Shown: positions 44,353 through 53,779, counted from the first letter of the stretch. The stretch is 64,000 nucleotides of DNA from Candidatus Binataceae bacterium (GCA_035308025.1 DATGHL010000033.1:61666-125665), one strand, 5' to 3'. Notes: a model not told the origin generated them from the sequence alone. Program-made: numbers and translations.

Positions 44353-45720
44353 TCAATGGCTCGCGGAGGCCAAGTGTGGAGCGAAGCTCTCCACCGCGAT
44401 CTTCGCCTCGCCCTGATTGGCGACAGCGATGACGTCGAGCGCGTCGGGATGGAGATATTTGCGCGCGACCTGCTGGACGTCCGCGCTTGTCACCGACGCG
44501 ATCAGCTTGGGATAGCGTTCCGCGTAATCGAGGCCGAGCCCATTCAATTCGACCTGGAGCATGAAGCCGGTAATCTCGCTCTGACGGTCGATCTTGAGGG
44601 GGAAGCTGCCGATCAGGTAGCGCTTCGCCGAACTGATTTCAGCGTCGCCGACCGGACTGTTCTGAATCTCGCGCACCTGCTCGAGCACCAATTTCAGCGC
44701 CTCGTTCGCGCTCCGATCCTTGGTCTGGAGATCGATCAGGAAAGCGCCCGGGAATTTCGAGGCCTGGAAGCCGCTCGCGACCCCGTAGGCGAGGCCGCCT
44801 TGGCTGCGTACTACTTTCATCAGGCGGGACGCGAAGCCGCCGCCACCCAGGATATAATTCATCACCTGCAGCTTGTAGTAGTCCGGGTTCGAGCGTGCGA
44901 TACCGCCGGAGCCGACGATCAGATTGGCCTGCGCCACCGTGCGATCTATCACCTTGAGATGAATGCCGTCGGCGACGACGGGCGCGGGCGGCGGCGCCTG
45001 CTCCGCGACCTTCCCAGCGATGCCGCCGAGTTCCTTTTCGAGCTGGTCTTTGATCGCGGCGGCGTCAACGTCGCCAGTGATAGCGATCACCGCGCTGCCC
45101 GCTTTGTAATATGCGTGATAGAAGCCGCGCACGTCGTCGGGCGTGAGCTTCGCGACAGTATCGTCGAAGCCGGTGGTCGGATGGCCATAAGGTTCATCGC
45201 CGAAGATTTCTTTGAGGAACGCGACCTGCGCAACGTAGCCCGGCTGTTCCTGCGCGGCCTTGATCGCCGCCACCTGATCCGCCTGCTTGCGCGCAATATC
45301 GGCGTCGCGCAGCCCCGGATTTTCCAGGCTCTGCGCCAGCAGATGCAGCGTCGTATCTTTGTATTTCGAAAGCGTCGTCATGCTGGCGACGGCGTAGTCG
45401 TGATCGGCGCCGATGCTGATTGAACTGCCCATGAAGTCGATCTTTTGATCGAAGGCGGTCGCGCTGAGGTCTTTCGTGCCCTGTTCGAGCGCCGCCGCGG
45501 TTAGTGCGGCCAAGCCGGCCTTCCCGTTGGGATCGCGGCGCGCACCGGCGTCAAACGCGATCGCGATCGAGACCATCGGTAGCTGGTGCTGCTCCGAGAC
45601 CAGCAGCACCGCGCCGTTGCTCAGCACACTGCGCTTGATTTCGAGCGCCGACGACGGCAGCGCATGAAAGACGACGATTAGCGCCGCAACTGCCGTGGCA
45701 ATTCGTGTACGACGGCTCAT
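44353..45720 (-). CDS. M16-family peptidase-like subunit lacking the zinc motif
   Basis: A 455-residue pitrilysin-fold protein with a signal peptide (about 1-25). The place of the HxxEH zinc motif reads GLAALTAAALEQG, so it is catalytically inactive. It keeps the C-terminal fold (SRLMKVVRSQGGLAYGVASGF) of the partner subunit in two-gene M16B systems. Its ATG overlaps the stop of the active subunit gene by four bases, indicating a heterodimer made from one mRNA in the periplasm. Confidence 0.92.
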   Translation of the reverse strand: MSRRTRIATAVAALIVVFHALPSSALEIKRSVLSNGAVLLVSEQHQLPMVSIAIAFDAGARRDPNGKAGLAALTAAALEQGTKDLSATAFDQKIDFMGSSISIGADHDYAVASMTTLSKYKDTTLHLLAQSLENPGLRDADIARKQADQVAAIKAAQEQPGYVAQVAFLKEIFGDEPYGHPTTGFDDTVAKLTPDDVRGFYHAYYKAGSAVIAITGDVDAAAIKDQLEKELGGIAGKVAEQAPPPAPVVADGIHLKVIDRTVAQANLIVGSGGIARSNPDYYKLQVMNYILGGGGFASRLMKVVRSQGGLAYGVASGFQASKFPGAFLIDLQTKDRSANEALKLVLEQVREIQNSPVGDAEISSAKRYLIGSFPLKIDRQSEITGFMLQVELNGLGLDYAERYPKLIASVTSADVQQVARKYLHPDALDVIAVANQGEAKIAVESFAPHLASASH

Positions 45721-47135
45721 CGCTGCTCCCCATCGATCCCAATCTGGTTATGGACCGGGCCGCCGATCCCGCCGCCCGCCTCGTGCGGCAGCACACCGGT
45801 CGGGACGAGCACGCCGAGCGTGCGGTTGGTATCGACCAGATACTGTTTGGCGACGCGCTGAACGTCCGTGGCGGTGACTTTGTCGATTTGCGCGAGGTAT
45901 TGATCCACCATCTTGTAACTTCCGAGCATCTGGTAGAGACCGAGTTGCGAGGCCTGCTCGAAAACGGAATCCTGGGCGAAGACGAAGCCCGCCTCTTCGA
46001 GGTTCTTGGCTTTCTGCAGTTCATCTGCCGAGACCGGCTGATCGCGTATCAGCGCGAGCTGGCGATCAAGCTCCGCGATCACATCGTCGCTCTTGATGCC
46101 GGGCCGCATCTGCGCGGACACCCAGAGCAGGTTGGGATCGAACGAGGTCATCTCGTATTCGACGTCGGCGCTTTCGACCATCTGCTTGTCCATCACGAGG
46201 TCCTTGTAGAGCCGCGAGCTCTTGCCGTCGCCGAGGATTTCGCCGGCAATTTCCAGGGCATAAGCGTCCGTCGCATTCTGGTAGTTGGGCGCGTGCCAGG
46301 CGGCGGCGATGGCCGGCAGATTGGCCGCGTGTCGCAGCACGACGCGGCGCTCGCCGTCCTGCGGCGGCTCGAGCTCGTCGATCGGCGGCGGCTTGACGCC
46401 ATTATGGATAGCGCCGAAGGCATCAGTGATCTGCTTCATCACCTGATTACCGTCGAAGTCGCCGACCGCCACCACGATCGCGTTTTGCGGCGAATAATAG
46501 ATCGAGTGGTAGGCGAGCGCGTCCTGTAGTGTCAGGCCCTGGATGTCGTGCATCCAGCCAATCACCGGCCAGTGATAGGGATGCTCGACAAAGGCGGCCG
46601 CCTGCGTCATCTCGGCGAGCGCGTCCTCGGGGTTGTCCTCGGTGCGCAGTCGGCGTTCTTCCATCACGACCGATTTTTCCGAATCAAACCCCTGCGGCGC
46701 AAAATTCGCCATGCGGTCGGCTTCGAGCTTGATCGGAACGTCGAGATGGTCGCGGTTGATAACCTCGAAATAGTCGGTGAAATCCTCGGTCGTGAAGGCG
46801 TTATCGTCGCCGCCATTCTCCTGGATAATGTTCGAGAACTCCTCGGGGCCGTACTTTTTGGTGCCGCGGAACATCAGATGCTCGCACAGATGGGAGATGC
46901 CGGTCTTGCCGGTGACCTCGTTGCGCGAGCCGACGCGGTAGAAAACGTTGAGCGTCGCGACCGGGGCCTTGTGGTTTTCCAGCACGAGCACCTGGAGTCC
47001 GTTCGGCAGCTTCGCATATTTGACGGCGTCGGCGACGCCCGCCCGCGCGCTCGCGGCGAGCGCCAACCAAAGGATCGCGACGGACATTGTTGACGCCGGA
47101 AAGAATCGGCACCCGAAAAGAATTTTTATTTTCAT
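45717..47135 (-). CDS. M16-family zinc metallopeptidase, active subunit
   Basis: A 472-residue protein. The inverted zinc motif HLCEH (His82, Glu85, His86) lies after VGSRNEVTGKTGIS, and the distal Glu is in VVMEERRLR. A signal peptide spans about 17-33, so translation may start at Met17 (47087). A longer frame reaching 47492 overlaps the divergent VWA gene and is unlikely. With the downstream inactive subunit it forms the usual M16B pair, thought to degrade peptides in the periplasm. Confidence 0.93.
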   Translation of the reverse strand: MKIKILFGCRFFPASTMSVAILWLALAASARAGVADAVKYAKLPNGLQVLVLENHKAPVATLNVFYRVGSRNEVTGKTGISHLCEHLMFRGTKKYGPEEFSNIIQENGGDDNAFTTEDFTDYFEVINRDHLDVPIKLEADRMANFAPQGFDSEKSVVMEERRLRTEDNPEDALAEMTQAAAFVEHPYHWPVIGWMHDIQGLTLQDALAYHSIYYSPQNAIVVAVGDFDGNQVMKQITDAFGAIHNGVKPPPIDELEPPQDGERRVVLRHAANLPAIAAAWHAPNYQNATDAYALEIAGEILGDGKSSRLYKDLVMDKQMVESADVEYEMTSFDPNLLWVSAQMRPGIKSDDVIAELDRQLALIRDQPVSADELQKAKNLEEAGFVFAQDSVFEQASQLGLYQMLGSYKMVDQYLAQIDKVTATDVQRVAKQYLVDTNRTLGVLVPTGVLPHEAGGGIGGPVHNQIGIDGEQR

Positions 47136-47231
47136 TGCGATTGAATCAGTTAAGTCTGGGCCGGCGCGGACAGTCAAGCAGGAAAATCGCGAGCCGGCGC
47201 AAATTGCGCCGAGACGCCGCGATTTGCCAGT

Positions 47232-49325
47232 ATGACTGCAATGGCCATTGAATCGACCGACAGTCACGAGCTTTTTCGCGTCAAAGGGATGCTGACGAAG
47301 TTCATGCGGATGCTCTTCCCGCTGGAGTTCCGCATCGACTCGCTGCCCAATACCGGTCCCGTCCTGCCGTTCCATTATCCGCTGATGCCGGGCGAGATGA
47401 TCTATCTGCCGGACATGATTACCGGAATCGGCGACGACAAGATGGCGCGCGATTATTATGTGTTGACGGCAAGCCATCTTGCGGCGCGGCATGAGTTCGG
47501 CACCTTCACGTTCCGCCTCGCCGATATCCCCGGCTTCGAGGAGCGCGGCGAGACCGGCGTCGAGGCGCTCGACGGCTATGTCTCCTCATTCGACGATCCG
47601 GGGCTGGCGGGCGCGCTGATGCGTCTGTGCGAGTCGGCGCGGATCGATGTCGAATTGGCGCGGCGTTACCGCGGCCTCGCGCCGCGCATCACGCGGATGA
47701 ATGCCGCGCTGGCCGAGCATCTGCGCCCCTTCGCGCTCAGCACGATGCTGGTGCGGGCGTCGCTCGGACTCGGCGTGATAACCGCGGATCCCTCGAACAG
47801 CTTTATCCGTCGCGCTGGGGAATTTTTCTCGCCTCTGCGCGAAGAGGGTGCGACCGTGACTCAAAGTGCGCTCGCCACCGGCGCAATGTACGGCTGGCTG
47901 CAAGCGATGTTCGCGGCGGCGATGGCGGCGGGCGACACCGACTCGCTCGGCGAGGGCGCCACGAACATGCGTGACGATCTCCTCGGCACCTTGCGCGGCG
48001 CGGAGAGCGGCGACGAGGCGATGGGCGGCGACGACGTCGGCGATGCCGGCGGTGAGACCGACCAGCAGAACATGCTCGACGCCTCGGGCCGCACGTCGAA
48101 GGGCAAGGGCAGCCGCCCGCTTTCCCCCGAAGAAATCCGCAAACTGATCGAGGCGGGCGTCAAGCTCAAACCGGCCGAGGCCGGCGGCGGCGCCGAGGGT
48201 GAAGGCATGTACCTCACCCAGCTCAAGAACAAGGAGGCGCAGGAGCTCGATCTGATGCGCGAGCAGCTCGGCGAGATCGGCAACATCCCGGGCGCCGGCC
48301 GCCTGATGCTCGGCCGCAATCGCAGTCAGGATTCCTACTACGCCTACGACGAATGGGACTATGTCGCCGCGGATTACCGCCGCAACTGGTGCCATCTGCG
48401 CGAGATTGCGGTCGACGGCGACGGCGGTGATTTCTTCGAGCGCACGCTGATCCAGTATGCCGAGATGCTGCCCCAGGTGCGGCGCAACTTCCAGCGCATC
48501 CGGCCCGCATCCTACCGGATGGTGCGCGGCCTCGAGGACGGCGACGAACTCGATTTCGACCGCATGATCGAATCGCGCGTGATGCGCCGGATGGGCGAAA
48601 TTCCCGACGGCCGCGTCTACAAGGCGCGCAAGAAAGAGGCGCGCGACGTCGCGACGCTTTTCCTGCTCGACATGTCAGCCTCGACCGACGAGCCCATCCA
48701 TCGCGATCCGCCCCGCGCTGCCGCCGACGGCGCCGGCGCCGACGACGACTGGAGCAAAGCCTGGCAGCATCGCCCCGATCAGCCGCAGCGGCCGCGCCGC
48801 ATCATCGACGTCAACAAGGAGGCGCTGGTGATTATGGCGCAGGCGCTCGAAGAGATTGGCGACGCCTACGCGATCATGGGCTTCTCGGGCCACGGCCGCG
48901 ACAACGTCGAGTTTTACGTCATCAAGGAATTCGATCATGAGCTCTCGGACGAGGTTAAGGCCCGCGTCGGCGCGGTCGAGCCCAAGCGCTCGACTCGCAT
49001 GGGCGCTGCGATTCGCCACGTCCGTGAGAAATTCAAGGACGTCGCCTCGCGCGCCAAGCATGTCATCCTGCTGAGCGACGGCTTCCCGCAGGATTTCGAT
49101 TACGGCCACGATCGCCGCTCGAACGCCTACGGCATCCAGGACACGATGGTAGCGCTGAAGGAACTCGAGATGGCGGGCGTGCTGCCGTTTTGCATCACGG
49201 TCGATCGCACCGGCCACGATTACCTGCGGCAGATGTGCGCGCCCTCGCGCTATCTCGTGATCGAGGACATCACCTCGCTCCCGCGCCAACTGCCCAAGGT
49301 CTACGAGCAAGTCGTCCGCTGGTAA
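47232..49325 (+). CDS. NorD-like von Willebrand A domain protein
   Basis: A 697-residue cytoplasmic protein. The N-terminal 460 residues are mostly helical, with an acidic Gly/Asp-rich linker near 255-285. The C-terminal VWA domain starts near 478 with the MIDAS motif LDMSAST, then MGFSGHGRDNVEF, and ends with YLVIEDITSLPRQLPKVY, the NorD pattern. NorD acts with the MoxR ATPase NorQ to insert metals into nitric oxide reductase. No MoxR gene or nor structural gene is nearby, so the target is unknown. It is divergent from the M16 pair. Confidence 0.85.
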   Translation: MTAMAIESTDSHELFRVKGMLTKFMRMLFPLEFRIDSLPNTGPVLPFHYPLMPGEMIYLPDMITGIGDDKMARDYYVLTASHLAARHEFGTFTFRLADIPGFEERGETGVEALDGYVSSFDDPGLAGALMRLCESARIDVELARRYRGLAPRITRMNAALAEHLRPFALSTMLVRASLGLGVITADPSNSFIRRAGEFFSPLREEGATVTQSALATGAMYGWLQAMFAAAMAAGDTDSLGEGATNMRDDLLGTLRGAESGDEAMGGDDVGDAGGETDQQNMLDASGRTSKGKGSRPLSPEEIRKLIEAGVKLKPAEAGGGAEGEGMYLTQLKNKEAQELDLMREQLGEIGNIPGAGRLMLGRNRSQDSYYAYDEWDYVAADYRRNWCHLREIAVDGDGGDFFERTLIQYAEMLPQVRRNFQRIRPASYRMVRGLEDGDELDFDRMIESRVMRRMGEIPDGRVYKARKKEARDVATLFLLDMSASTDEPIHRDPPRAAADGAGADDDWSKAWQHRPDQPQRPRRIIDVNKEALVIMAQALEEIGDAYAIMGFSGHGRDNVEFYVIKEFDHELSDEVKARVGAVEPKRSTRMGAAIRHVREKFKDVASRAKHVILLSDGFPQDFDYGHDRRSNAYGIQDTMVALKELEMAGVLPFCITVDRTGHDYLRQMCAPSRYLVIEDITSLPRQLPKVYEQVVRW

Positions 49326-49381
49326 GGCCGGCGGACTCGTGGGAACGTACTTAGGATTCGGACCGAAGCGGAGGAACGCTC

Positions 49382-50248
49382 ATGGCCAAGGTGATCATCG
49401 AAGCGGCTATTAACGGCAATGCGGCGAAAAAGCTGAATCCGCACATCGGCTATTCGCCCGAAGAGATCGGCAACGACGCCATCGCGACCTGCAAGGCGGG
49501 CGCGGCGATAATCCACTTCCATGTGCGCGACCCCGAGACCGGCAAGTGGGTCCATGACGTTCCCTACTATGCCGAGGTCTATCGGCGCTCGCGTGCGGCC
49601 TGTAAGGCGATGCTCTGGCCGACCTTTCCGATGGGCGACGACGCGGCCAAGCGCTTCAGCCATTTCGTCGAACTCGCCAAGGATCCCGCGACCAAGCCCG
49701 ATTTCGGCGCCGGCGACATGGGCTCGGTGAATCTCGTCGGCTACGATCCCGCGACAAAAAAGCTTCACGGCGATGATACCGTCTATCAAAACTCCTACCC
49801 GACGATTCGCTATTTCCTCACGATGTCGCGCGAGCTGGGCCTCCGCCCGACGCTCCAGATTTTCGATCCGAGTTTCCTGCGCGCCGCGCTCGTGTTTCTC
49901 GATCAGGGCATCCTGACGGAGCCGCTGATGCTCAAGTTTTATCTCGGCGGACCGGAACTGCCCTTCGGCTTGCCGCCGTCTCTGAAGAGTCTTGAGGCCT
50001 ATCTCGATATGCTCAAGGGCGTGCGCGCCAACTGGTTCGCGGCGACGCTCGGCGGTGACAATCTGCCGATGGTCCCGCTCATCGTGAGCCTGGGCGGCCA
50101 CGTTCGGGTTGGGCTCGAGGATTACCAGTACACGCACGAAGGACAGCTCAGCAATCCGCAAATCGTCGAGCGCGCCGCGACGGTGATCCGCGCGATGGGC
50201 CACGAGGTCGCGACCCCCGACGAGGCCCGCAGTATTCTCGAAGCGTGA
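49382..50248 (+). CDS. BKACE (DUF849) beta-keto acid cleavage enzyme
   Basis: A 288-residue zinc-dependent TIM barrel of the 3-keto-5-aminohexanoate cleavage enzyme family. The metal site HFHVRD (His45, His47) and the C-terminal GGHVRVGLEDY segment are conserved. Members transfer an acetyl unit from beta-keto acids to acetyl-CoA or related CoA esters. The ribosome site GGAGGAACGCTC is strong. It ends four bases from the convergent SDR gene. The natural substrate cannot be inferred. Confidence 0.92.
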   Translation: MAKVIIEAAINGNAAKKLNPHIGYSPEEIGNDAIATCKAGAAIIHFHVRDPETGKWVHDVPYYAEVYRRSRAACKAMLWPTFPMGDDAAKRFSHFVELAKDPATKPDFGAGDMGSVNLVGYDPATKKLHGDDTVYQNSYPTIRYFLTMSRELGLRPTLQIFDPSFLRAALVFLDQGILTEPLMLKFYLGGPELPFGLPPSLKSLEAYLDMLKGVRANWFAATLGGDNLPMVPLIVSLGGHVRVGLEDYQYTHEGQLSNPQIVERAATVIRAMGHEVATPDEARSILEA

Positions 50249-50252
50249 ACGA

Positions 50253-51242
50253 TTAGCTCTTTGCCGGGGCTTTGCCGGCGAAGCGCAGTGGCGCGCTGTG
50301 ACTCCACGCGATCGCGGCTTCACGCACCTCGAGTTCGATCTGCTTCCACCTGACGCTGATGGCGTCGGCGTCGCCCTCGACCATTAGTGCGAACAGCCCC
50401 TGTCGCAACTCCTCCGGACTGCGCGCCAGCAATTGCATAAAGGCGCGCGCAGCCTCGTCCGGCTCGAGCATCCGCGGCTGCCAGCGGCCGAATACCTTCG
50501 GATTTTCGGCGTATTCGCCGGTCATCCCGGTGCGCACGAAGGGCAGCAGGATGCACGACGCGGTGACCATCGCCGCGTCGCGGCCGAGATTGACCTGCAA
50601 CAGCTTCGGCAGCGCGAGGACGCCCCAATTGCTGATCACGTAGCCCGGCACCCCGGCGCCGGGATCGATCGCCTGACGCGACGAGACGTAAACCACCTGC
50701 AGCGGCTCCCGATAGTGCACCGCCTCGCCCGCCCACAGATGCGTCAGCGCGAGGAAGCCGTCGATCTTGGTGTTGAGCACCATCCGCGACTCGCCGAGGT
50801 TGTCGATAAAGTGGCGGCGGGTGCGCGCCCGCCGCACCGCCAGCGGCTCACCCTCGATCGTGCGCGGCGCGCGGCCCAGCGTATAGCCGGTTTCGCTCAG
50901 ACCCGAATTGCAGATCAACAGGTTCGGTGGCAGCCCGCCCATCTGTTCGATTACATAGGTGCGCGAGGCCCAAAGGTCGCCGAGATTCGTCACGTCCGCC
51001 TGCACCGGAAAAGCGTTGACTCCGGCTTTGCGTAGCGCTTCAACCAGATCGAAGCCGTCAGCATAGCTCTGATGGAAATGCACGGCGACGCTGGCCGCGC
51101 CGTTGAGCCCGGCCGCGAGCGCAAACGCCTGCCCCAAACCGCCATCCTTGCCCGCACCGGTGATCAGCACGCGCTTACCCTTGACGCCGCCGCCTAGCTC
51201 GTCGCCGAAGCGAAACTTCTCAGTCTCTGCGGTGAAACTCAT
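50253..51242 (-). CDS. Atypical SDR-family protein without the catalytic lysine
   Basis: A 329-residue Rossmann-fold protein. The start at 51242 is chosen because AGGAGGAACC precedes it directly. Cofactor loop: VLITGAGKDGGLGQA. The catalytic Ser (YVSSRQ, 187/188) and Tyr201 are present at normal spacing, but the YxxxK motif reads YVISN, so Asn205 replaces Lys. An internal insert of about 25 basic residues (about 120-145) is also unusual. It could be a low-activity reductase or a domain like those of large fatty-acid or malonyl-CoA reductases. Confidence 0.82.
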   Translation of the reverse strand: MSFTAETEKFRFGDELGGGVKGKRVLITGAGKDGGLGQAFALAAGLNGAASVAVHFHQSYADGFDLVEALRKAGVNAFPVQADVTNLGDLWASRTYVIEQMGGLPPNLLICNSGLSETGYTLGRAPRTIEGEPLAVRRARTRRHFIDNLGESRMVLNTKIDGFLALTHLWAGEAVHYREPLQVVYVSSRQAIDPGAGVPGYVISNWGVLALPKLLQVNLGRDAAMVTASCILLPFVRTGMTGEYAENPKVFGRWQPRMLEPDEAARAFMQLLARSPEELRQGLFALMVEGDADAISVRWKQIELEVREAAIAWSHSAPLRFAGKAPAKS

Positions 51243-51363
51243 GGTTCCTCCTGGCGATCGATCTAGGCGTGGATGGCTCCGCCCGCGCTTCACCATCATA
51301 TAGCCGACGAAGACGAAACAACCGCGATTTTTCTCTGAGCGAACCCGCTAGACTCATCGCTCG

Positions 51364-52470
51364 ATGCCGATCCTTCTCCCGTTCCATCATTCGCGATCGC
51401 GAGGCCGTGGCCGTCGTGCATGGTTCGCGCCGCTTTTCCTCTTAAGCGCGATCCTCAGCGGATGCGACATCGGCTACTTGGCGCGCGCCGCGTGCGAGGA
51501 GAGCCGCCTGCTCTGGCATCGGCAGCAGATCACGACGGTGCTCGCCAAGCCCGATCTCACGGCGGACGTTCGCGCGAAACTCGAGACGGTGCTGGCCGTG
51601 CGCAAGTTCGACGAGGATCAGCTCGGGCTGCGGGTCGGCGGCGCGTATGCGACCGTGACGAACGTCGATCAGCGCGCCGTCGTCTGGGTCGTGATGGCGG
51701 CGCCGCGCGATTCGCTGACGCCCTACACCTGGTGGTTTCCGATCGTCGGCAACGTGCCCTACCGCGGCTATTTCGACAAGTCGGCCGCCGAAGCCGAGGC
51801 CGCCGCGCTGGAGGCGCGCGGCTACGATACCTACGTCCGCTCGGCCATCGCCTTTTCGAGCCTCGGCTTCTTCAACGATCCGCTGCTCTCGAGTCTCCTC
51901 GCGCTCGATCGCGTCGAGTTGGCGGGGGTCATCACGCACGAGCTGTTCCATCGCACCTACTTCCTTGCCAGCGACATCATGTTCGACGAGACCGCGGCGA
52001 CATGGGTCGGCAGCCGTGGCGCGCTGGAATTTTTTTCGCACACCGAGGGCGCTGAGTCGCCCGATGCGATCGCTGCGCGCGGTGTTTACGAGAGCGATCT
52101 CAAGTTCGGCGCGTTTCTGCAAAATGAAGAGGCGCGCCTGCTGCGGCTCTACGACAGCGGCCTTCCGCGCGAAGAGATTCTGGCCCGCCGGGGCGAGCTG
52201 TTTTCTCAGATCAACGCCGATTACGCGAAGCTGAAACCGTCACTGTCGGGACTCGAACGTTTCGACCTCGATACGATCAAGCTCAACAACGCGGTCTTAC
52301 TGAACTACCTGATCTACTTTCATCAGCTCGAGACCTTCGCGGCGTTGGAGCGGCTGCATCACGGCGACGTGCGCGCGACCATCGCGGCGATCATCGCGCT
52401 GGCCAAGTCCGAACCGAGCGACCCGTTCTACGCGATCTGGCAAGCGACGCTGAACGCTCCTCCGTCCTAA
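51364..52470 (+). CDS. Lipoprotein zinc aminopeptidase (COG4324 type)
   Basis: A 368-residue protein. An N-terminal arginine-rich segment is followed by a hydrophobic stretch ending in LSGC, a lipobox, so it is likely membrane-anchored outside the cytoplasm. The gluzincin motif HELFH (His192, Glu193, His196) and the downstream FDETAATW, supplying a third ligand, match the predicted aminopeptidase family COG4324. It is a single gene between a divergent SDR gene and a small secreted protein. Confidence 0.88.
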   Translation: MPILLPFHHSRSRGRGRRAWFAPLFLLSAILSGCDIGYLARAACEESRLLWHRQQITTVLAKPDLTADVRAKLETVLAVRKFDEDQLGLRVGGAYATVTNVDQRAVVWVVMAAPRDSLTPYTWWFPIVGNVPYRGYFDKSAAEAEAAALEARGYDTYVRSAIAFSSLGFFNDPLLSSLLALDRVELAGVITHELFHRTYFLASDIMFDETAATWVGSRGALEFFSHTEGAESPDAIAARGVYESDLKFGAFLQNEEARLLRLYDSGLPREEILARRGELFSQINADYAKLKPSLSGLERFDLDTIKLNNAVLLNYLIYFHQLETFAALERLHHGDVRATIAAIIALAKSEPSDPFYAIWQATLNAPPS

Positions 52471-52597
52471 CGAAGTGAGTTGGAGCGCAGGATCTCCGCA
52501 AACTGTTCTGTGGATAACCAAGGCGGGTGACGCCGTGGTATCTCGCCTGGGTCAATCGTGACACGCTCAGGATCGACCGAACAAATCGGAGGATCTG

Positions 52598-52936
52598 ATG
52601 AAGGTAATATCTTTACTGGGAGGGGCTGCGCTCGCCCTGACGGGCTGGGCTGCTCTGGCTTCCGCCACTGCGCTGAAGGGACCTTCCCTCAACGACAATC
52701 AAGTTGTCCAAAATGAGCAACTCGCGCAAAACGACCGAGTCGCCGAAAATGACCGCGGAGACCGAAAAGACCGGTACGACCAGTGGTATCAGGGCCAGCG
52801 TGGGCGCTGGAACCAGGAGTCTAACGGTTGGCAATGGCGGGCCGCGCAGGGCGACCAGTGGTATCAAGGACGGCGCGGACATTGGTATCGGGAGCATAAT
52901 GGTTGGCAGTGGAGGGGCTCAGACGCCGGCAGGTGA
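52598..52936 (+). CDS. Small secreted protein with two Trp-rich repeats
   Basis: A 112-residue protein with a signal peptide (MKVISLLGGAALALTGWAAL). A polar NDNQVVQNEQ-like region with Asn/Asp-rich heptad character follows. Then come two 25-residue repeats, starting DQWYQGQRGRWNQESNGWQW and DQWYQGRRGHWYREHNGWQW. The ribosome site is good (GGAGG, six bases). The family is not recognised; the repeats resemble short aromatic-glycine surface repeats. A perfect hairpin follows the stop. Confidence 0.7.
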   Translation: MKVISLLGGAALALTGWAALASATALKGPSLNDNQVVQNEQLAQNDRVAENDRGDRKDRYDQWYQGQRGRWNQESNGWQWRAAQGDQWYQGRRGHWYREHNGWQWRGSDAGR

Positions 52937-52954
52937 TGGTCGACGTACAGTGCC

Positions 52955-53006
52955 TTTGATACCAACCGGGCGGCGCCGCGGCTGACGGCGCCTAGTTGGT
53001 ATCAAA
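52955..53006. terminator. Perfect 12-bp hairpin between convergent genes
   Basis: TTTGATACCAAC (52955-52966) pairs with GTTGGTATCAAA (52995-53006), and inner GGCGCC arms extend the stem. The 3' arm overlaps the stop codon of the minus-strand enoyl-CoA hydratase gene. The T and A runs at the two ends are short, so it is a plausible bidirectional terminator; a small repetitive element is the alternative. Confidence 0.6.
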
Positions 53007-53763
53007 ACTTGCCGTGGCGGCCGGCGCCTTGCGCGAAGCGCGTCGCCCCCGCGACGGTCTCGCCCGAGCGAATCGTCGCCAGCCCAACCTGCGCCTCATG
53101 GTTGATCGCCGCGTCGAGCGGAAGCCCCCATTGCTCGTAGGCTGAGCGCCGATCGGATTTCATCGCGTTCGGCGGAAAGGCCGCGATCACCCGCGCCAGC
53201 TCAAGCGCATAAGTCAGCGCCGTCCCGTTCTCGACCAGCCGGTTCGCCAGTCCGATGCGCGCCGCCTCCTCGCCCGCGACGCCGCGGCCAGTGAGGATCA
53301 TATCGAGCGCATGGCTCATCCCGATCAGCCGCGGCAGCCGAATCGTGCCGCCGTCGATCAGCGGCACCCCGAAGCGCCGGCAGAACACGCCGAACACCGC
53401 CTCGCGCGCCGCCACCCGCAAGTCGCACCAGAGCGCCAGTTCGAGCCCGCCGGCCACGGCGTAGCCTTCAACCGCCGCGACGACCGGCTTGCTCAGCAGC
53501 ATCCGCGTGCACCCCATCGGCCCATCGCCGTCGAACGCAAACCGATTACCGCGTCCGCCGGAGACTGCCTTCAAGTCCGCGCCCGCGCAAAAATTACCAC
53601 CGGCGCCGGTCAGTATCGCGACGTCGAGCCCGCCGTCGGCGTCGAATTTGCGGAAGGCCGCCGCGAGCGCCTCTGCGGTCGACTGATCGACGGCATTGCG
53701 CACCTCCGGTCGATTGATTGTCACGATCGCGATTCGTTCGTTGGTTGCGAATTCAACGTTCAT
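53002..53763 (-). CDS. Enoyl-CoA hydratase/isomerase family protein
   Basis: A crotonase-fold protein of 253 residues. It starts MNVEFATNERIAIVTINRP behind GGAGGG. The oxyanion loops are FCAGADLKA and GYAVAGGLELALWCD; the first Glu is present, but the second catalytic Glu position is occupied in VFCRRFGVPLIDGG by other residues. It is therefore probably not a classical hydratase. It lies 16 bases after the alpha/beta hydrolase gene, so both are probably transcribed together. Confidence 0.9.
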   Translation of the reverse strand: MNVEFATNERIAIVTINRPEVRNAVDQSTAEALAAAFRKFDADGGLDVAILTGAGGNFCAGADLKAVSGGRGNRFAFDGDGPMGCTRMLLSKPVVAAVEGYAVAGGLELALWCDLRVAAREAVFGVFCRRFGVPLIDGGTIRLPRLIGMSHALDMILTGRGVAGEEAARIGLANRLVENGTALTYALELARVIAAFPPNAMKSDRRSAYEQWGLPLDAAINHEAQVGLATIRSGETVAGATRFAQGAGRHGKF

Positions 53764-53779
53764 AGACCCTCCGACGGGA

